In this document: one piece after another, positions 1 to 13,002 of the stretch
Numbering within the stretch: position 1 is the stretch's first letter
How the letters are laid out: each line of letters starts with the position of its first letter
Source: Carallia brachiata
Taxonomy: Eukaryota > Streptophyta > Magnoliopsida > Malpighiales > Rhizophoraceae
Assembly (NCBI GenBank): GCA_021464245.1
Contig: JADCRB010000071.1
Span: 2,976,001-3,040,000, forward strand
Direction: 5' to 3'
Length of the DNA: 64,000 nucleotides
Translations under genes and position numbers: made by a program
The notes under the pieces: model-generated
Seen by the model: only the letters and a program-made list of their open reading frames with translations
Told to the model about the DNA's origin: nothing
The model's database searches: none

Positions 1-1397
1 AAAAAAAAAAAGCAGCAACAAAAGATATGAACCACTCACATCTTATTTGATCCTACAAATATATAAAGTTAGAAATAAAAAAATTACTTTACTACTCTTG
101 CATTACTACCGTGTTGCTCCTTAACTATTGCTACTTACTAGAGCTCTAAAATAGTAATATTGGCCGGATATACAACTTCACCAATGGGTGATCCAAGAAT
201 TATACGTATTGGAGCATTCTTCTAGCAGACAGGTCTTGGGAACCTTACATCTAGAAGTCTGCTGTGGAGACATATTGAAACAGTGCATTAATTAGTACTT
301 GGGCAACATTCATGTATACAATCCTAGACCCATATATGTCTGTTGTCACTCCGATTCTTCTGGTGTGTTCTGGGGTCAAAATAGTTGTGCTGTGTGCTAA
401 TGGGATCGTTCACTGTAGAGGTACTACTTTCCAACACTCCATGTCAGTGAAAAGGAGGAAACAAAAATTTCCTGGCAATTGCAATTGTCTGTTTCCATAT
501 TGCATGTTTAGTCTAGTCAAAATTACTTACCTTGTTAATTGTCCAATACTTATATAGGCAAGTTGAATTCTGATCAAATGCTGATCAAGCCAACCTGTGT
601 CTAAATTGAATTATGGTGGAATTTTCTCTTTCAACTTTGAAAGTTCTCTTTGTGAGCACATTGGGAGGAATAACATATGGAAATTTTTCGAGGACCGACA
701 AGGGATTGTATTGCTGCCATTAACCAAGGCGACACCCCTTCGATTCCCCACTCATCTTTGCAGCTACATGTCCCTCTCTCTCACACAATCAAAATACATT
801 ATACACAGAATGATAGAAACGGTGCTTTACATATATGGCTACTTTTTCTTGATTATAATACAAATGATTTTCGATTATAAAAAATTTATTTTATCATTTT
901 TTATGTCAAATAAATCAACTTAATTTTTTTTATTTCCCTTCACATATTGAGTTTAGTTTATCGAACTGAAAAGTAGACAAATTAAATACAAAAATCCATA
1001 AATGATGCATCAATAGATCGAATAATATTTCTAATTTGACTATTCCTCTTTTATGGAATATTACTCATTTATAATCTTATAATATATAATAATTAGAGTT
1101 TACTTTAAATAAAAAAATAAAAAAATAAATTTATATAGTATAAATTATAAATAAATTGTACTTATCAACATAATAAATAAAAATAATAAGCACTAGCCTT
1201 CTTCTACTTCTTTATATCTACTACGATCTTCTCGTTTTATTGGCAATAGCCTAATTTAGTTTTGCCAGCAAAACCTCTCTCTCTCTCTCTCTCTATCTCT
1301 CTCATCCACTCACTTTGTTGTATCAAGCCATCTCTTCTTGATCAAAACACCCAAACTTCTTATATTTTTGAGCATCGGCCATTTCATTTTTGGGGCC
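1..1397. other. Intergenic DNA and 5' flank of the ZFP2-like gene
   Basis: No gene is recognised. The stretch is AT-rich, most strongly at 830-1200, where A/T runs dominate. Short open frames at 312-557 and 597-923 show no family motif and end in A/T-rich sequence. The last 130 bases are the probable promoter and 5' leader of the zinc-finger gene. Confidence 0.6.
1274..1303. repeat. CT microsatellite in the leader of the ZFP2-like gene
   Basis: A CT dinucleotide run with one interruption lies about 100 bases before the ATG at 1398. Pyrimidine-rich CT tracts are common in plant 5' leaders near transcription starts, so it may belong to the 5' UTR; that placement is inferred. Confidence 0.8.
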
Positions 1398-1892
1398 ATG
1401 GATTCCCGACCCAATACTTTTCTACATCTGAGCCCACCAAACAATCAACCAAATTTGGAACTTGTTCTTGAGGCATCTTCGTCTTCTTCCTCGTCACCCC
1501 ATTGTCCGATGACAGAGCCTCGGACGTTCTCATGCAACTATTGTCAGAGAAAGTTTTATAGCTCCCAAGCTCTTGGAGGCCACCAAAATGCCCACAAGCT
1601 TGAAAGAACGTTAGCCAAGAAAAGCCGGGAGCTAACTTCAGCTGTGCTACCCCATGGAGGGACAAACACCCGGACAGGACCCAGCGCCGTTGGTTCCAGC
1701 CGCAATCAGCCAGGCCTATCTGGGTTGGACCACCATCCACATGCCAGTAGGTTTGTTAGGGACACGAGCTATGGTAGGAGGGAAATGGATTATGGATCCA
1801 TAGAAGATAGAGTGGGTTCTTGGTCCATCGGTTATAGTCATGAAAGTGTTCAGGAAGAGTTGAGCCAGCTTGACCTATCTTTAAGGCTTTGA
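1398..1892 (+). CDS. ZFP2: C2H2 zinc-finger transcriptional repressor, ZFP2-like
   Basis: Single-exon gene for a 164-residue nuclear protein. It has one C2H2 finger at about residues 46-66 (Cys46, Cys49, His62, His66) with the plant hallmark QALGGH at 57-62, which contacts DNA. The C-terminus ends in LDLSLRL, an EAR repression motif that recruits TOPLESS-type co-repressors; a second leucine-rich LELVL motif lies near residue 20. The start at 1398 was chosen because MDSRPNT resembles the ZFP2 N-terminus. The open frame runs 20 codons further upstream (to 1338), but those residues look like untranslated leader. Arabidopsis ZFP2 (about 150 residues) acts with related one-finger proteins in floral organ shedding; that role is known of the family and not shown here. 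Its position beside XTH, CBP60 and BIO3-BIO1 genes supports orthology. Confidence 0.93.
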   Translation: MDSRPNTFLHLSPPNNQPNLELVLEASSSSSSSPHCPMTEPRTFSCNYCQRKFYSSQALGGHQNAHKLERTLAKKSRELTSAVLPHGGTNTRTGPSAVGSSRNQPGLSGLDHHPHASRFVRDTSYGRREMDYGSIEDRVGSWSIGYSHESVQEELSQLDLSLRL

Positions 1893-4800
1893 ATGAGAGT
1901 TATTGGGAGCTTTTTTTTTTTTGTTGCCTTTCTTTAACTACGTTCTCTCTTAGACATTGTTTGAAAAGCAATATATTTTCAATTCAAACAGTGTTTTTGT
2001 TTTTTCCTTTCCCAGTCAAAAGGAAGTGAGTCACAAAATCGTACGGCATGCATTCGGCAAAGAACTTCATCACTGAGTTGTATTATATTGCTTTTGAAAT
2101 AATTGAATGTAGCTATAGCTACAGCCTGCTTTACAAATTTTTATCTTCCTTTTTAACTATGCTAAGTTCTGTTTGTCATATTAAACAAAGGCATAAATGA
2201 AAGAATCAAATAAAAATAGAAACAGAATTGCTATACTGTTTAAAACTGTATGACACTATTTTTAGGATCTCATTTTGAAGACCAAGAGGTGGTGGCATTA
2301 AAAGAAAAATAACTACAAATCCACAATTTATATATCTCTTACATAGCCAATAGGCAAAAAAGGGAGAAAAAAAAGAATTTAATTTTGTGCATCGACCTTT
2401 ACTTTTCATATACTGTATGGACACATTACAAATTCACCAATATGAGATTGAAACATGATTACTGAAAAATTGAATGATTTCAATGCAGTATGTAGATAGT
2501 TTTCTAGGACCAAAAAGGGTTCTAAACTTAAGTAGTCTTAATAGCTCTTTCTCATATTAAATTACTGCACAACTTAAATATGGATATAGACATATATTAT
2601 GTGCTTACAAGACACAACTGTCATACACTCTATCCATATGTTTATTACGTATTTAACATATATAATTAATGAAAAATAAAAAAAGGGTATAATATGAAAC
2701 GTGTTTTCACTTAGGAACACATCAAATTCAAGCCAACAATATGTAAGACAATGCACAAAATCAAAATGTAAGATTAATTGGGTCTTGTCCCCGAATCTCC
2801 CACGTAATATATTTAATTACATTCCCATGTTCCTGCTTTATGATACACTTATTGAGACTGGATGTCAAGTACATCTTTTCCTTGTATACTTGTGCGCCAA
2901 AAAGATTACTTCAAAGGCTTGACGTTATGGCACGAATCCAAGGGGAAAGCTTTCCAAAATTGTCAATGAACAAAACTATGTAGCAACACATAAAGAACAA
3001 AATTATAGCAACAAAAAAAGTGAATTAATCACATTTACTTTGTCCTACAAATAAATGAAATTGGGTATGAGAAAATTATTTTACTGTCATCTTATTATTC
3101 CCATGTACTCCCTATATCAATTATGATTTTAAGGCAAACATGCAGGATTCTGCTGCACTAAAGCTTATCATGTTGGGTACACAGGTGTACCATCAGCAAA
3201 GTTGATTTACGATCCATGAGTTGGACAGTAGATTCATCAACGATAGAGAATGGCAATGGGGAATAAAAATGACAATGATAAAAATGACGAAGTAAATTTA
3301 CTTTGCATGCATAACCATTGGATATACCTAATCTTTTCTTGTTGAAATTTTTTTTTTTTCTACTTGTTATCTTATCCAAATGGTCATGAAAAGTTTTTGT
3401 CAAAAAGACAAAGTACTACTTAACGCAAAAAAAAAAAAAGGGTAAAACGAGACGCAAAATTAAAAGAGGTTCATTGAATGTAAATGATTGAGACCACTTG
3501 TACCCTGAAGGGGCTACATATCCATAAAACTTTGTGCTTTATTATGGGGAATGTGAATTGGATACTTTTTGCCGTGTGCAAAATTTCCCCCCTATATGAT
3601 ATAATGCAATTTGAACTGTAAATTTTCTTTTTCTAGTTTTGAATTTCTAAATTTAAAAGACTTCTCATATTCAAATTCATTTACAAATGTTTGGAGGAAC
3701 AAATGTAGAAGATAAAAGACTGGCCTTTATTACGTGTTTCAAAGCCTACAATGGGCATGCCTTCAATTCAATGGTAAAATGAATTCCAGGTCTATTAAAT
3801 GAAACAATCACCCCCTCCTTTTCATTTTTTTTATCAAAAAAGATGTAACAATCACCATCAACAGGTACATATTTAAGGACTTAAATATTGAAGTTGTTTG
3901 ATTTACAGACGTTATATGTAAAGAATCTGAAAAGACTTACAAATTTTTTTTTTTTTTTGTGAACCCTTCCTCGATTATATATAGCACAGCTGACCGTTCC
4001 ATCTGGTAGCGTGCATGAAAGAATACCCACTACATAACTTCTAATTGGAAGAAACAGAGTAAATATCAAAGATGTATCTTAAAGTGAATATGCTATGGAA
4101 GCCATACTAGTTTTATCCGTGCTAGTTTAAACGGGTCTCTATTTCGTCTGCACGAGTCTATTAATCAGCTGTTTGTTTTGGCAAGCCATTATGAACAGTC
4201 CTTTATAATGTTTCACTCCAGCAAACTAAATTATGGTACTTTGCAACTGATTTGACGCGTAAAGGTGATAGACTATTCTTCCGTGAATGATGGGTGGTCC
4301 AGTTAATGTCCTTTCAACTTGGTACTTGGTGTTCAAGACAATTGATAGGAATAATACCGAAGCTCAAAATTATTGAATTAAGGTCCAGACCACTGAAAGG
4401 ACATCGTAACTAGATGCCCTGAACATTATTCGAGATACACAGAACTTACCAACTAGACAAGGTATATCCCTCCAAACACACCTTCCTCCAGCCAATAGAA
4501 ACCTCTTAAATCACCAATAAGTACTTTAAGGAGCACCTGCTCTTATAAGTAATAATTTATTATTCTCTAAATACCTTAACCCTCCTCCTTTGACATTTTA
4601 TTGACTTTGGTATTAAAATATTAATGTCGAGTCCCAACCTAACATTCCATCATCGTGTTTTGTCTTGCAGGTTATGAGAACTAGTCCAATTTCTTTACTA
4701 CTCAGTGGTCCAGCTGATTCCCCCTCCCAAGATTAGCCCCGAACAACAATAATTAATTAATTTGCAGTTGATAATTAATGGTCATTAGAGCTTATAGTAC

Positions 4801-5828
4801 TTTAATTGCAAGATGTTACGATCCAGTTCCACGGTTTAAGTGGTGGAGTCTAGCTAGCTAGGAAGTAGGATATTCTTTGCTTAAAGAGTCTTGTTAGTTA
4901 TATACAGGATCCATGTGAAACCTCTAGCTTTTGATCAGGATAAATGTTTCGAGACAAAAGTTCTGATCAAATGGTAAGACAAAACATAAATTGTAGAGAC
5001 TAATACATTAACTATTAAAGGGCTATAATGATCGATTGTACACGTTTTTTATGACTAAATGAAAGATGCATCTTTTTGGTGTTTTCTAGTTTTATTTACT
5101 TTTTCTATTAGTGTAATTTACTCATAATTTTATACCATGCAATTCTATTTTTTTTTAATTAAAAAAAACTCACTTAATGTGTCATATAAAATTATGAATG
5201 AGTTATATTCACAAAAAAATTAAGTCAAATTAAAAATCTCCTTTAAATCTAATTTCAACCTTACTTATCAAAAAATTATGATAAAATGGGAAAATGCTTC
5301 AATGTTATTCTTGGGGAGAGAATTATTAGCGTCTAGGCCGAGGAAATAAAAAACATCATTTTGAACTATTTTCTCTATCGTTGGTCTTTTAGACTAATTG
5401 CTATCAGTTTCATCGGCCAATAATAATATTTGCAAATTTATTTAATCATACATTTGTGCGGATTAATGGTTCTGAAAATTAAAGATTTATGTATTTCCAT
5501 CTACATCATTTATTTTAAACCACTGATCATAAAATCTTTCCTCATAAGAATCGAATTAATGCACGTGTAATAATAACAACCCCAACGAGAATAACAACAG
5601 TTCAAAGGAACCACCAAGAAGGCAAGAGCCAAGATCATCGGCTAAAGATAGAAAATGGGCCATGCCAGACCAAGTAAGCTCATTTTTCTCAAATCTCCAA
5701 GGCCGACATGAGCAATAGGCCCATAAAATGCATATGGGCCCAAGGGCGACATTGGGTAGCGATACGGCCTACATTATTGCTCTGTTCTCCTTTCCACTGT
5801 TTTAATAAAACAATGAGAAAACCAACGT

Positions 5829-5998
5829 TTGTTAGTTCACGTGGCGAGGAGCTTGATTCTCTTTAAATAAGATCTCGAGTTTGAGTCTTATATATGGAGA
5901 AAATAGGCGCTAAGAGAGTTTTACCCCTTTTAATAGATCCACTCGACTCGAACTGGATTAGTCAGAGTTTAATGGACTTCTGGATACCAAGGTTTTCA
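5829..5998 (+). repeat. tRNA-derived SINE relic
   Basis: The segment has a degraded Pol III box A-like stretch near 5832 (TTAGTTCACGTGGCGAGG) and a box B-like GAGTTTGAGTCT near 5878. After these comes a body with TATGGAGAAAATAGGCGC, then a part rich in ACTCGACTCGAACTGG, and GGATACCAAGG at the end. This arrangement is typical of plant tRNA-related SINEs. A diverged partner of the body follows at about 6165. Boundaries and target duplications are not clear. Confidence 0.5.
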
Positions 5999-6127
5999 AA
6001 CAAAAAAAATAAAATAATGAGAGCCCGTAGACAAAAAGAAATAAAAAATAAAAAAAATAAAACAATAAGAACCAGGATAAAAAATAATAATAATAAAACA
6101 ATGAAAATCATAACAGTGTAAGTGACT

Positions 6128-6262
6128 AGAGTTTGATTTTTTGTAAGTAAAATTTTAAATTAGAATATTATGTATGGAAAAAATAAGTATTAGAAGAATT
6201 TTATCCCTTATTGGGTCCTTTCCAATTCAAATCAAAATTAACCAAAATTTAATATAATTTTT
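6128..6262 (+). repeat. Second, truncated SINE-like relic
   Basis: The part at about 6170-6222 (TATGGAAAAAATAAGTATTA and the following TTTTATCCCTTATTGGGTCC) aligns with 5890-5940 of the neighbouring SINE relic at roughly three quarters identity by eye. A box B-like GAGTTTGAT lies at about 6129. It looks like an older copy of the same family in the same orientation. Confidence 0.4.
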
Positions 6263-6894
6263 AAATGTTAAAATTTTTTAAAAAAAATGGGACCAGTGCA
6301 CTGCCAGTCATGCCCAATTGGTCTTATAGTTCGGGGCCCAAAACTTCCAAAATTGAGAATTTTAACCCCATTTTAGGCCCTCTTTTTCACAAATATAATA
6401 TTGGCCTTTGACACCAAAAGCTTGTTCTCTCGTTACTTTGGGTCCCATTTTAGGCTTTAAGCCTTCCTTTTACGACAAAAAAAAAAAAAAAAAAGAAAAA
6501 GAAAAAAAGAAGAAGACAGACAGAATTTCCTGTTTGTTCTTTTCAACCAAAAAAAAAAAAACAAAACAAAAGCATCAAAGAAAAGTCTTTATTCGAATGA
6601 GCTTTTTATACAAATATTTGATGCTGCTTGACAGAGAGCGTGCGCTTTATTCGTAATAATAATTCAATACAAAAGCTTTATTATTTTTTTAAAGCATATA
6701 CAGCCATTTAGCTTGGTTTTCATGATCACGCCATTTTCTGCTTTACAGTTTACGGCTATTGTATTTCACAATTGTGTTGGGGTGGAGCAAACGGATCAGT
6801 TTTGATCATCAGCTCACTCGTACGTTCAAGCTTGCTGGGGTTCTGCACTTTCCCAGTTAGTAAAATTACAAGTAAATAAAAATAAAGGGGTCCA

Positions 6895-9027
6895 TCAGGT
6901 GGCCTTCATCCGCAGAAATTGCTTCGGTGAATAGAGCCGAAAAACATTGAAGGCTGAGATGAAGGAAAGCAAGACCATGAATCCAAATGCCAGATAGCCA
7001 GAAAGCAAGGCGCCGCCAATCTGGAAGCAGAATCTGGTGAACTTGTTGCACCACTTCATCCACTGGAATATCTCTACTCCTGTTAGGACCAGTATTGAAT
7101 GCTCCATTGCTGCTGTCGTCGCCGCAAATGTAATGTACACTCCTAACTGTTTATTTAATTCCCAAAAACAAACAAATGAATTAACTCATTGAGACTGCCT
7201 GTCAATTAAGCGCACCAAAAAAGAAAAAAGAAAAAAGAAAAAAAAATGATCTATCTCATGATTTTCCATCCCAATTATTTTTTTGGTCCGTCCCAATTAA
7301 ATGTTCACCAAGCACAATATATATTGTTTAAGTATATATATATATATAGGTTCAACTACATATATAGAGAGGATTTGCACCGATAATTGATACTCTGTGA
7401 CGTGGCTCTAATATTTTATTATTTTTTCGTTTTCTTTTCTTTCTTATTTTACAAAACTAAAACTTATATTTAAATGTATGTTATCTTAAAATACAAAGAA
7501 TAGATAATAGATAACATGCACTAATAAAAAAAAATTTCAAAAATTTTTTTGAATTTTTTTAAAAAGAGCAACTAAAAAATAATATTTTATTTTTTTGTGT
7601 GTAAATTCGGTGCATTACTCTCTAACCATCTATCTTTTCCATACATATGTGTTTATGTGTGTACATATACAGACTGTTGGTCTGCACTTGTCATAGTAGG
7701 CGTGGCTTTGAATGGGATTTAGGTGGACTCCCAAATGTTTCACGTGTGATAGCGAAGGCAGGAGCAGAGTATAATACACACGAAAGAAGAAACATCAATG
7801 GGACCAAGTTTTTATGATGTGCATACCCACAATTAATCTTTCTGCAATTAGCTCCCAAAGAAATGGCAAGTGGCAGGCTGGCCGTCTAACCGACGGTGCA
7901 ATAACTATAACTGTTATCGACTCCCATTATTCTTGACTTGACTGATACAGGTAAGTGTAAATATCAGTGCAGCTAGCACTGTTTATAACTGTGCTACATA
8001 AGCGTATATGCCATGGATTTCGAACCAAAGCAAGAGCGAGGACCGATTGATTATTAGATGTCAACTTTAATTATTAAGCTAATTGAAATATTAGTCCTGA
8101 TAACAAAAGGGAAACATATGTCGGCATGTGTGTGAAAGATCATTGAATAATTGTCAAGAACTTGATTTTTCTTTTCATCACAGGACCATAACAAGCGTGG
8201 CAAGCATGAATGGAAAAAGCTGAGCAGAGGTCTCTAATAATCAGATCTTACTATGTAGCAATCTCGCATAACAAGTGCGATATATATGGCCTAATTCACC
8301 AAACAATGAATTTTTTTTTCCCGGTGAAAAACCAAAGGAAAAAGAATAAATAGTTTTAGCATTTAGTTAAAATCTATTTAGAATAATGTAAATATGATAT
8401 TTTTTAATTTTAAGTGAATAAAAAATGACACAACAATTAGGACTCAAACCGATATCAGCATGACATCATTATATCATTCTAAAGTAATTCTGGCTAGATC
8501 TTTCAACTATACAACAAGCTCAATACCATATTAGATTGCAAAATTAAGAGAGATATATGGGCTAATCCGTTGCCACATCAATAGGGCCAATAAAGTCAAC
8601 ATGAAGGTAATTCAACTGGAGATACCTGATCCAGTAAGTAGCAACTCCAAGCCAGGTACATATAGGACCCCTTGCAGTTTACTTTAGAGAAAGCTGACAA
8701 AGAAAATCTGCTCAGCTGAAGCAGATTATAAGCAGCAGCCGCGGAATCGACATACACCAGAACTCTGCATGCAGGAATTGGAAAGAAACATTATATGTTG
8801 AGCAGCAGGAAACCAAAGAAACTTTAATTTGAACTTATGTAAAACACTGGAGAGGTTAAGAGGTCTTACAAAAGAGCTTTCAAGTACTTGTAAGTAACTC
8901 GTCGTTCAAGGTACATCATGTATTTGGCTTGCGAATCTAAGCCCACCAAGCAAGCTGTCAATATTAAGAGCACGATTGCACAAAGCCTTAGAAAGGCCTC
9001 TACTCTGTCTAACTTTGCAAGCTCCAT
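6895..9027 (-). CDS. CASPL2C1: CASP-like protein, CASPL2C1 type
   Basis: Three exons on the minus strand: 9027-8870, 8764-8626 and 7146-6895, with GT-AG introns and a continuous frame giving about 182 residues. The product is a four-pass plasma-membrane protein of the CASP-like (DUF588) family, relatives of the scaffolds that order the Casparian strip. Family signs are the segment around [17 protein letters not shown] at the exon 1/2 joint, the Arg/Asp-bearing hydrophobic helices, and [15 protein letters not shown] in exon 3. An in-frame ATG lies 33 codons upstream at 9126, but the residues it adds are basic and unlike the family N-terminus, so [12 protein letters not shown] at 9027 is preferred. 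Intron 2 is long (about 1.5 kb) and A/T-rich. In Arabidopsis CASPL2C1 adjoins XTH genes and CBP60D, as here. Confidence 0.88.
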
Positions 9028-10879
9028 GTCTTGAATCGGATGATCAGCCTTGACAATTTTTTGATCCCCCTTTTTTGCAACTCTCTTGTCTTCCACTACT
9101 ACGAACAAACCCTTTTTATAGGACATAGCGGCACGGTTGGCTTAGCGGTAAGAAATAAACTTTGTGACATTATAAGAATTAGCTTCAAAATAACAGTAAG
9201 ATAATTTATTAGATTGTTTAATTAATATTTTTTATTTTATATTTTATTTAATTACATAAAATATGCTAATTATTACGATAAATATTATTTAAATAATTTT
9301 TTGTATGATTATAAATGCTTTTACAAAATAAAAATAAACTGTTAAATGATAAGCCAACTTTTTTATTTATTTCTATATAAATGTAGCATGTAAGCTTGCT
9401 CTACAACCTAATTATTGTTGCCGGGATGGCCACGGCTCAGGTCACGCTTGCAGCATTTATTGCTGCGAAACCCCATCGCACATGACTTTGCGTGTCTTCG
9501 GACTTAATTTAATTAATGAATAAAAGTTGATGTCTCGTAATTTTTTTTTTTAAAATTTATCTTAATTAAAATGGTAATTAATATTTTTAAAATAAATATT
9601 AATATTTTTAAAATATTTATTATTTTTGTATTTTAAAAATATCAGTCTGTCATTTTAAAAATAACAGTTACGATTTTTTCTGAAATATTTTTTTAAAAAA
9701 AATCCGGAATATATGGACACTCTCTTAATTAATGTAAGACAGTCCCACTACGACTCTATCCTTACTCTATCGGACACTACTTAACTATCGGTTAATTTTT
9801 TTTTTTAAATTCTTTTTTTTCGTTATTGCCCGAGTTAGTCACTAAGTTCTTTTTTAGGTGGTTAAATTGGTCTAATTAAAGTACCACAAAAAATGGTTAA
9901 TAGAAGGAGACGGACTAATGTGGTTGGCGCGGGGCTTGTACAAATAAATAAAAATTCTTTTAATGATCGTATATATTTTTTTATCATTTTTTTCACACAT
10001 TTTTATCTTTCATAAGCTTTAAAAAAAACAGAAAAAATTTTAAAAACAAGTAAAACTCATATGCCACCTCACTCGATCCTCCTTTGCTAACTTCTAACTT
10101 TAGCTCTCTAATTTCTTCTAAATTTTATAGAATTATTCCATCAAATTAACTTAATCAGTGGTGGTGGATTCAGAAAAATTTTAGGGGGCAAATTTTATAT
10201 GTATAAAATACAATGACAAAAATTAATATATATGATAAATACAAAAAAATTAAATTAATTATTATGAATAATAAATATCACAATTATATCATTTGAATTA
10301 TAATGTTTTAACAATTTCTTTTTATTTTTTTATACAATCAAATAAATTTTTTATATAAGTAATTATTTAAATATTTAATCATTTATTTCCTATATGATTG
10401 TGTAATAGATTTTTTTATGATATTCATTGTTAAAATATTTACTGCAACTTTTATAACTAGTAAAATTGAAGTTTATTTATAAATAAATATATGTTTGGAT
10501 ATACAATGTGTTTTTAAATATTTTTTCTTGTTAATAACAAGTATCACTAATACTTTATTTCATTAAAAGATTAAATATTTTTAAAAAGAGTGATAATATG
10601 AATATAAAAAATTTACTGAAATAATTTAAAAGTAAATGAAAATAATTTGGGTAAATATATTATAAATGGATTGTCAAAGAAGTTAAAAATAAACGAAAGA
10701 AACTGATTTCTTTTTAAAAAAGAAAGGAGGCAAGAAGCCAAAAGAAGGAAACCTGTTTCTTTGACAAAAAAAAAAAAAAGAAGCCAAAAGAAAAAACAAA
10801 AAGGAAAGTGAGAAGAAAAAAATTTTAATAAAATAAATAAATAAAGCAAGGAGGGTAAATTAAAAAAGGACTAGAAAAA

Positions 10880-11045
10880 CGAGAGGAGGCAGAGTCGAAC
10901 TCGGAACTCAAGGGGCAGGCAAGAATCTCGGGAGGGCATGAGTGGTTCTCACCACCAGGTTGAATCCCAGTACTCGTTTCACCTACTAAAAATACATAAG
11001 TTAAATTTCGGGGAGGGCAATTGTCCACCCTCCCTACCACGCAGA
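10880..11045 (-). repeat. Possible tRNA-derived SINE relic
   Basis: Read on the minus strand, the segment has GAGTTCGACTCTGCC at about 10885-10900, resembling a Pol III box B, inside a GC-rich island that contrasts with the AT-rich flanks. A second GGGATTCAACCTGG-like word lies near 10960. No box A, tail or target duplication could be fixed, so the class is uncertain. Confidence 0.3.
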
Positions 11046-12302
11046 TCTGCGAATGAACTTAATAACACGGAAAGTGCAGTCCCACCTAATAAGTACTGGA
11101 ACTTGACATATAACAAGAATGTAGTGTGCTATTGATACATGCACTTCACTTATAACAGTGACAACAAATGAACTCAAATAATTAGTTAATTTTTTTTCCT
11201 AATCAATTAGCCAATTTGAGTTGCATGGTCTAGAGCATATCCATCATTTTTGCATTTATACAATTCCATTTCTGGCCTTTCCAACTAGCGAAGTTGGCGC
11301 ACATCTCTATCGTCGAACATAGATAAGGATAATGCAAAAAGGTCTCTGCCCCGTCATAGCTAGATGTCCATCTTTGTTCACTTTAATATATTATTTGCTC
11401 CCACAATTTTATTGTCATTTTGCGTGCCCTTAGGCCCGAGTATTGTTATTTCAAATATATTTCGAATATATTATAGACGAGTAATTATTTCAAATATATT
11501 TATTTATAATATCTTGCGAAATCTGAGAAATCATGGGAAATCTTGAAAATCTTGCGAATTATGTTTAAAAGAGCAAGATATAATTACTAAGATAAAAGAA
11601 AAGTTATGTCGATACGCAATAGTAAATTTAGAATTCTATCATGTATTTTCAAGAAAATTCTCAAGCAAAATTTTAAGTTAATGAATAAAGCGCAAAAATA
11701 GTTGAGTATTAATTTTTAACACATCCCTTGTGTGCATTCTTGTCGAGCTAAAACATGGATATAACACAGTTTAACATAATTTTTTTCTGAAATATTTCTT
11801 TTTTGGTTGATTTTTCCAAAATATTAAAGGAACGAAAAAATTAAGCAACATAAATTTAACTCAAGGCCACTTAAGTAACTTGTGACCACCATATGATAAA
11901 GGCATTCAATCTATAGATCATACATTAACATCAATTTGTTTCATTGATTGGTTGTTTCAAGGTGTTGGCTTACACGGATTAAACTTAGCAGATCAAACTG
12001 CTTGTTGCGAATACAAAACCAAAAAAGTCTGTTCAGCGTCCTTTTATTTGTTGCTGCATTTGGGCCAAATATCAAAAGCAGATATCCGAAGCCAAGACGG
12101 ACCGTCTCAACGTGAAGTGGAGATCTTAAAGTCAGGTGTCCACACTCAACCAACGGAGTTAATACAGTAGTTGTAAAAGATCGTTAATTATGTCAATGTC
12201 CAAGTTGTCTTCGCAATTTCAACATCATTTGCAGCCGACTCTTCTTTTAATGAGTGGAGGTTGGCGGGCAAGGCATAGTAGTAGAGACCAAACACATACA
12301 CC

Positions 12303-12320
12303 AGAGAGAGAGAGAGAGAG
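12303..12320. repeat. AG microsatellite
   Basis: Nine AG units. A TC run lies 150 bases downstream (12471-12495), so the two could pair as an inverted repeat in single-stranded form. Confidence 0.9.
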
Positions 12321-12470
12321 CAGGTGGGTGCAAATCTGTAACCTAATTTCTATTTAATTAATTTTAAAATTTTCAAGGCATATACACGTAAAACAGGCGA
12401 TGCCCACAACAAAGTGGGGCTGAATTTTCATTGCCATTAAAAATTATGGTTGTTGTCACATGCTACATGC

Positions 12471-12495
12471 TCTCTCTCTCTCTCTCTCTCTCTCT
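12471..12495. repeat. TC microsatellite
   Basis: About twelve TC units in intergenic DNA, complementary in sense to the AG run at 12303-12320. Confidence 0.9.
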
Positions 12496-13002
12496 TTAAA
12501 TATTTGGTGTTTATTATGGATTCCATTTCCAGAGTTAAACTCAGATCGACGGCATTAAAATAAAAAAATTGTTGCAGCACAACAGAACTTGAACTTGAAT
12601 CCAACAGCATTAATAGACATCCCTATATGTTTCCTTTATCACGAGGATCCAAGTTCATCGATATACTTTTTATTCTTCTTCACCACAATCATCTTTTAAC
12701 CATTTTAAAACCCTAGTGACGTTACCTTTGACATCACATAGTACAATCGACTAAGTGCCTAGAAAGCAAAGATCAAGCAATAACAAAAACCATGCTTCGC
12801 TAACATAATTAGAACAATCTAAAAGAAAAAATATGCCCAGGAAGCACCATTTGATTTCTTTTTACCCATCAATCACAAGGGCTTTAAGAGTTTGAATCAA
12901 GAATCAAGTGAATAAGTCCAAATTGAGAATACCCTGTGAGCTAAAATATAAAAGATAAACATGATTTGTTAAGCAACAAAAGAAAAGAGCGAGAATTCTC
13001 AC

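Larger units (their letters stand above)
1893..6894. other. Intergenic DNA between ZFP2-like and CASP-like genes
   Basis: About 5 kb with no supportable gene. It holds 3' flank of the zinc-finger gene, A/T-rich sequence and two related SINE-like relics near 5830-6262. A lysine-rich open frame at 6408-6656 is made by A-rich tracts at 6478-6560 and is not a protein signal. Confidence 0.6.

Noticed and set aside
6408..6656. Lysine-rich 82-codon open frame
   Set aside because: Produced by A-rich tracts; no conserved features.
10150..10200. Terminus of a transposon (GGTGGTGGATTCAGAAAAAT and TAGGGGGC words)
   Set aside because: It resembles repeat ends common in plant genomes, but no second end or target duplication was found.
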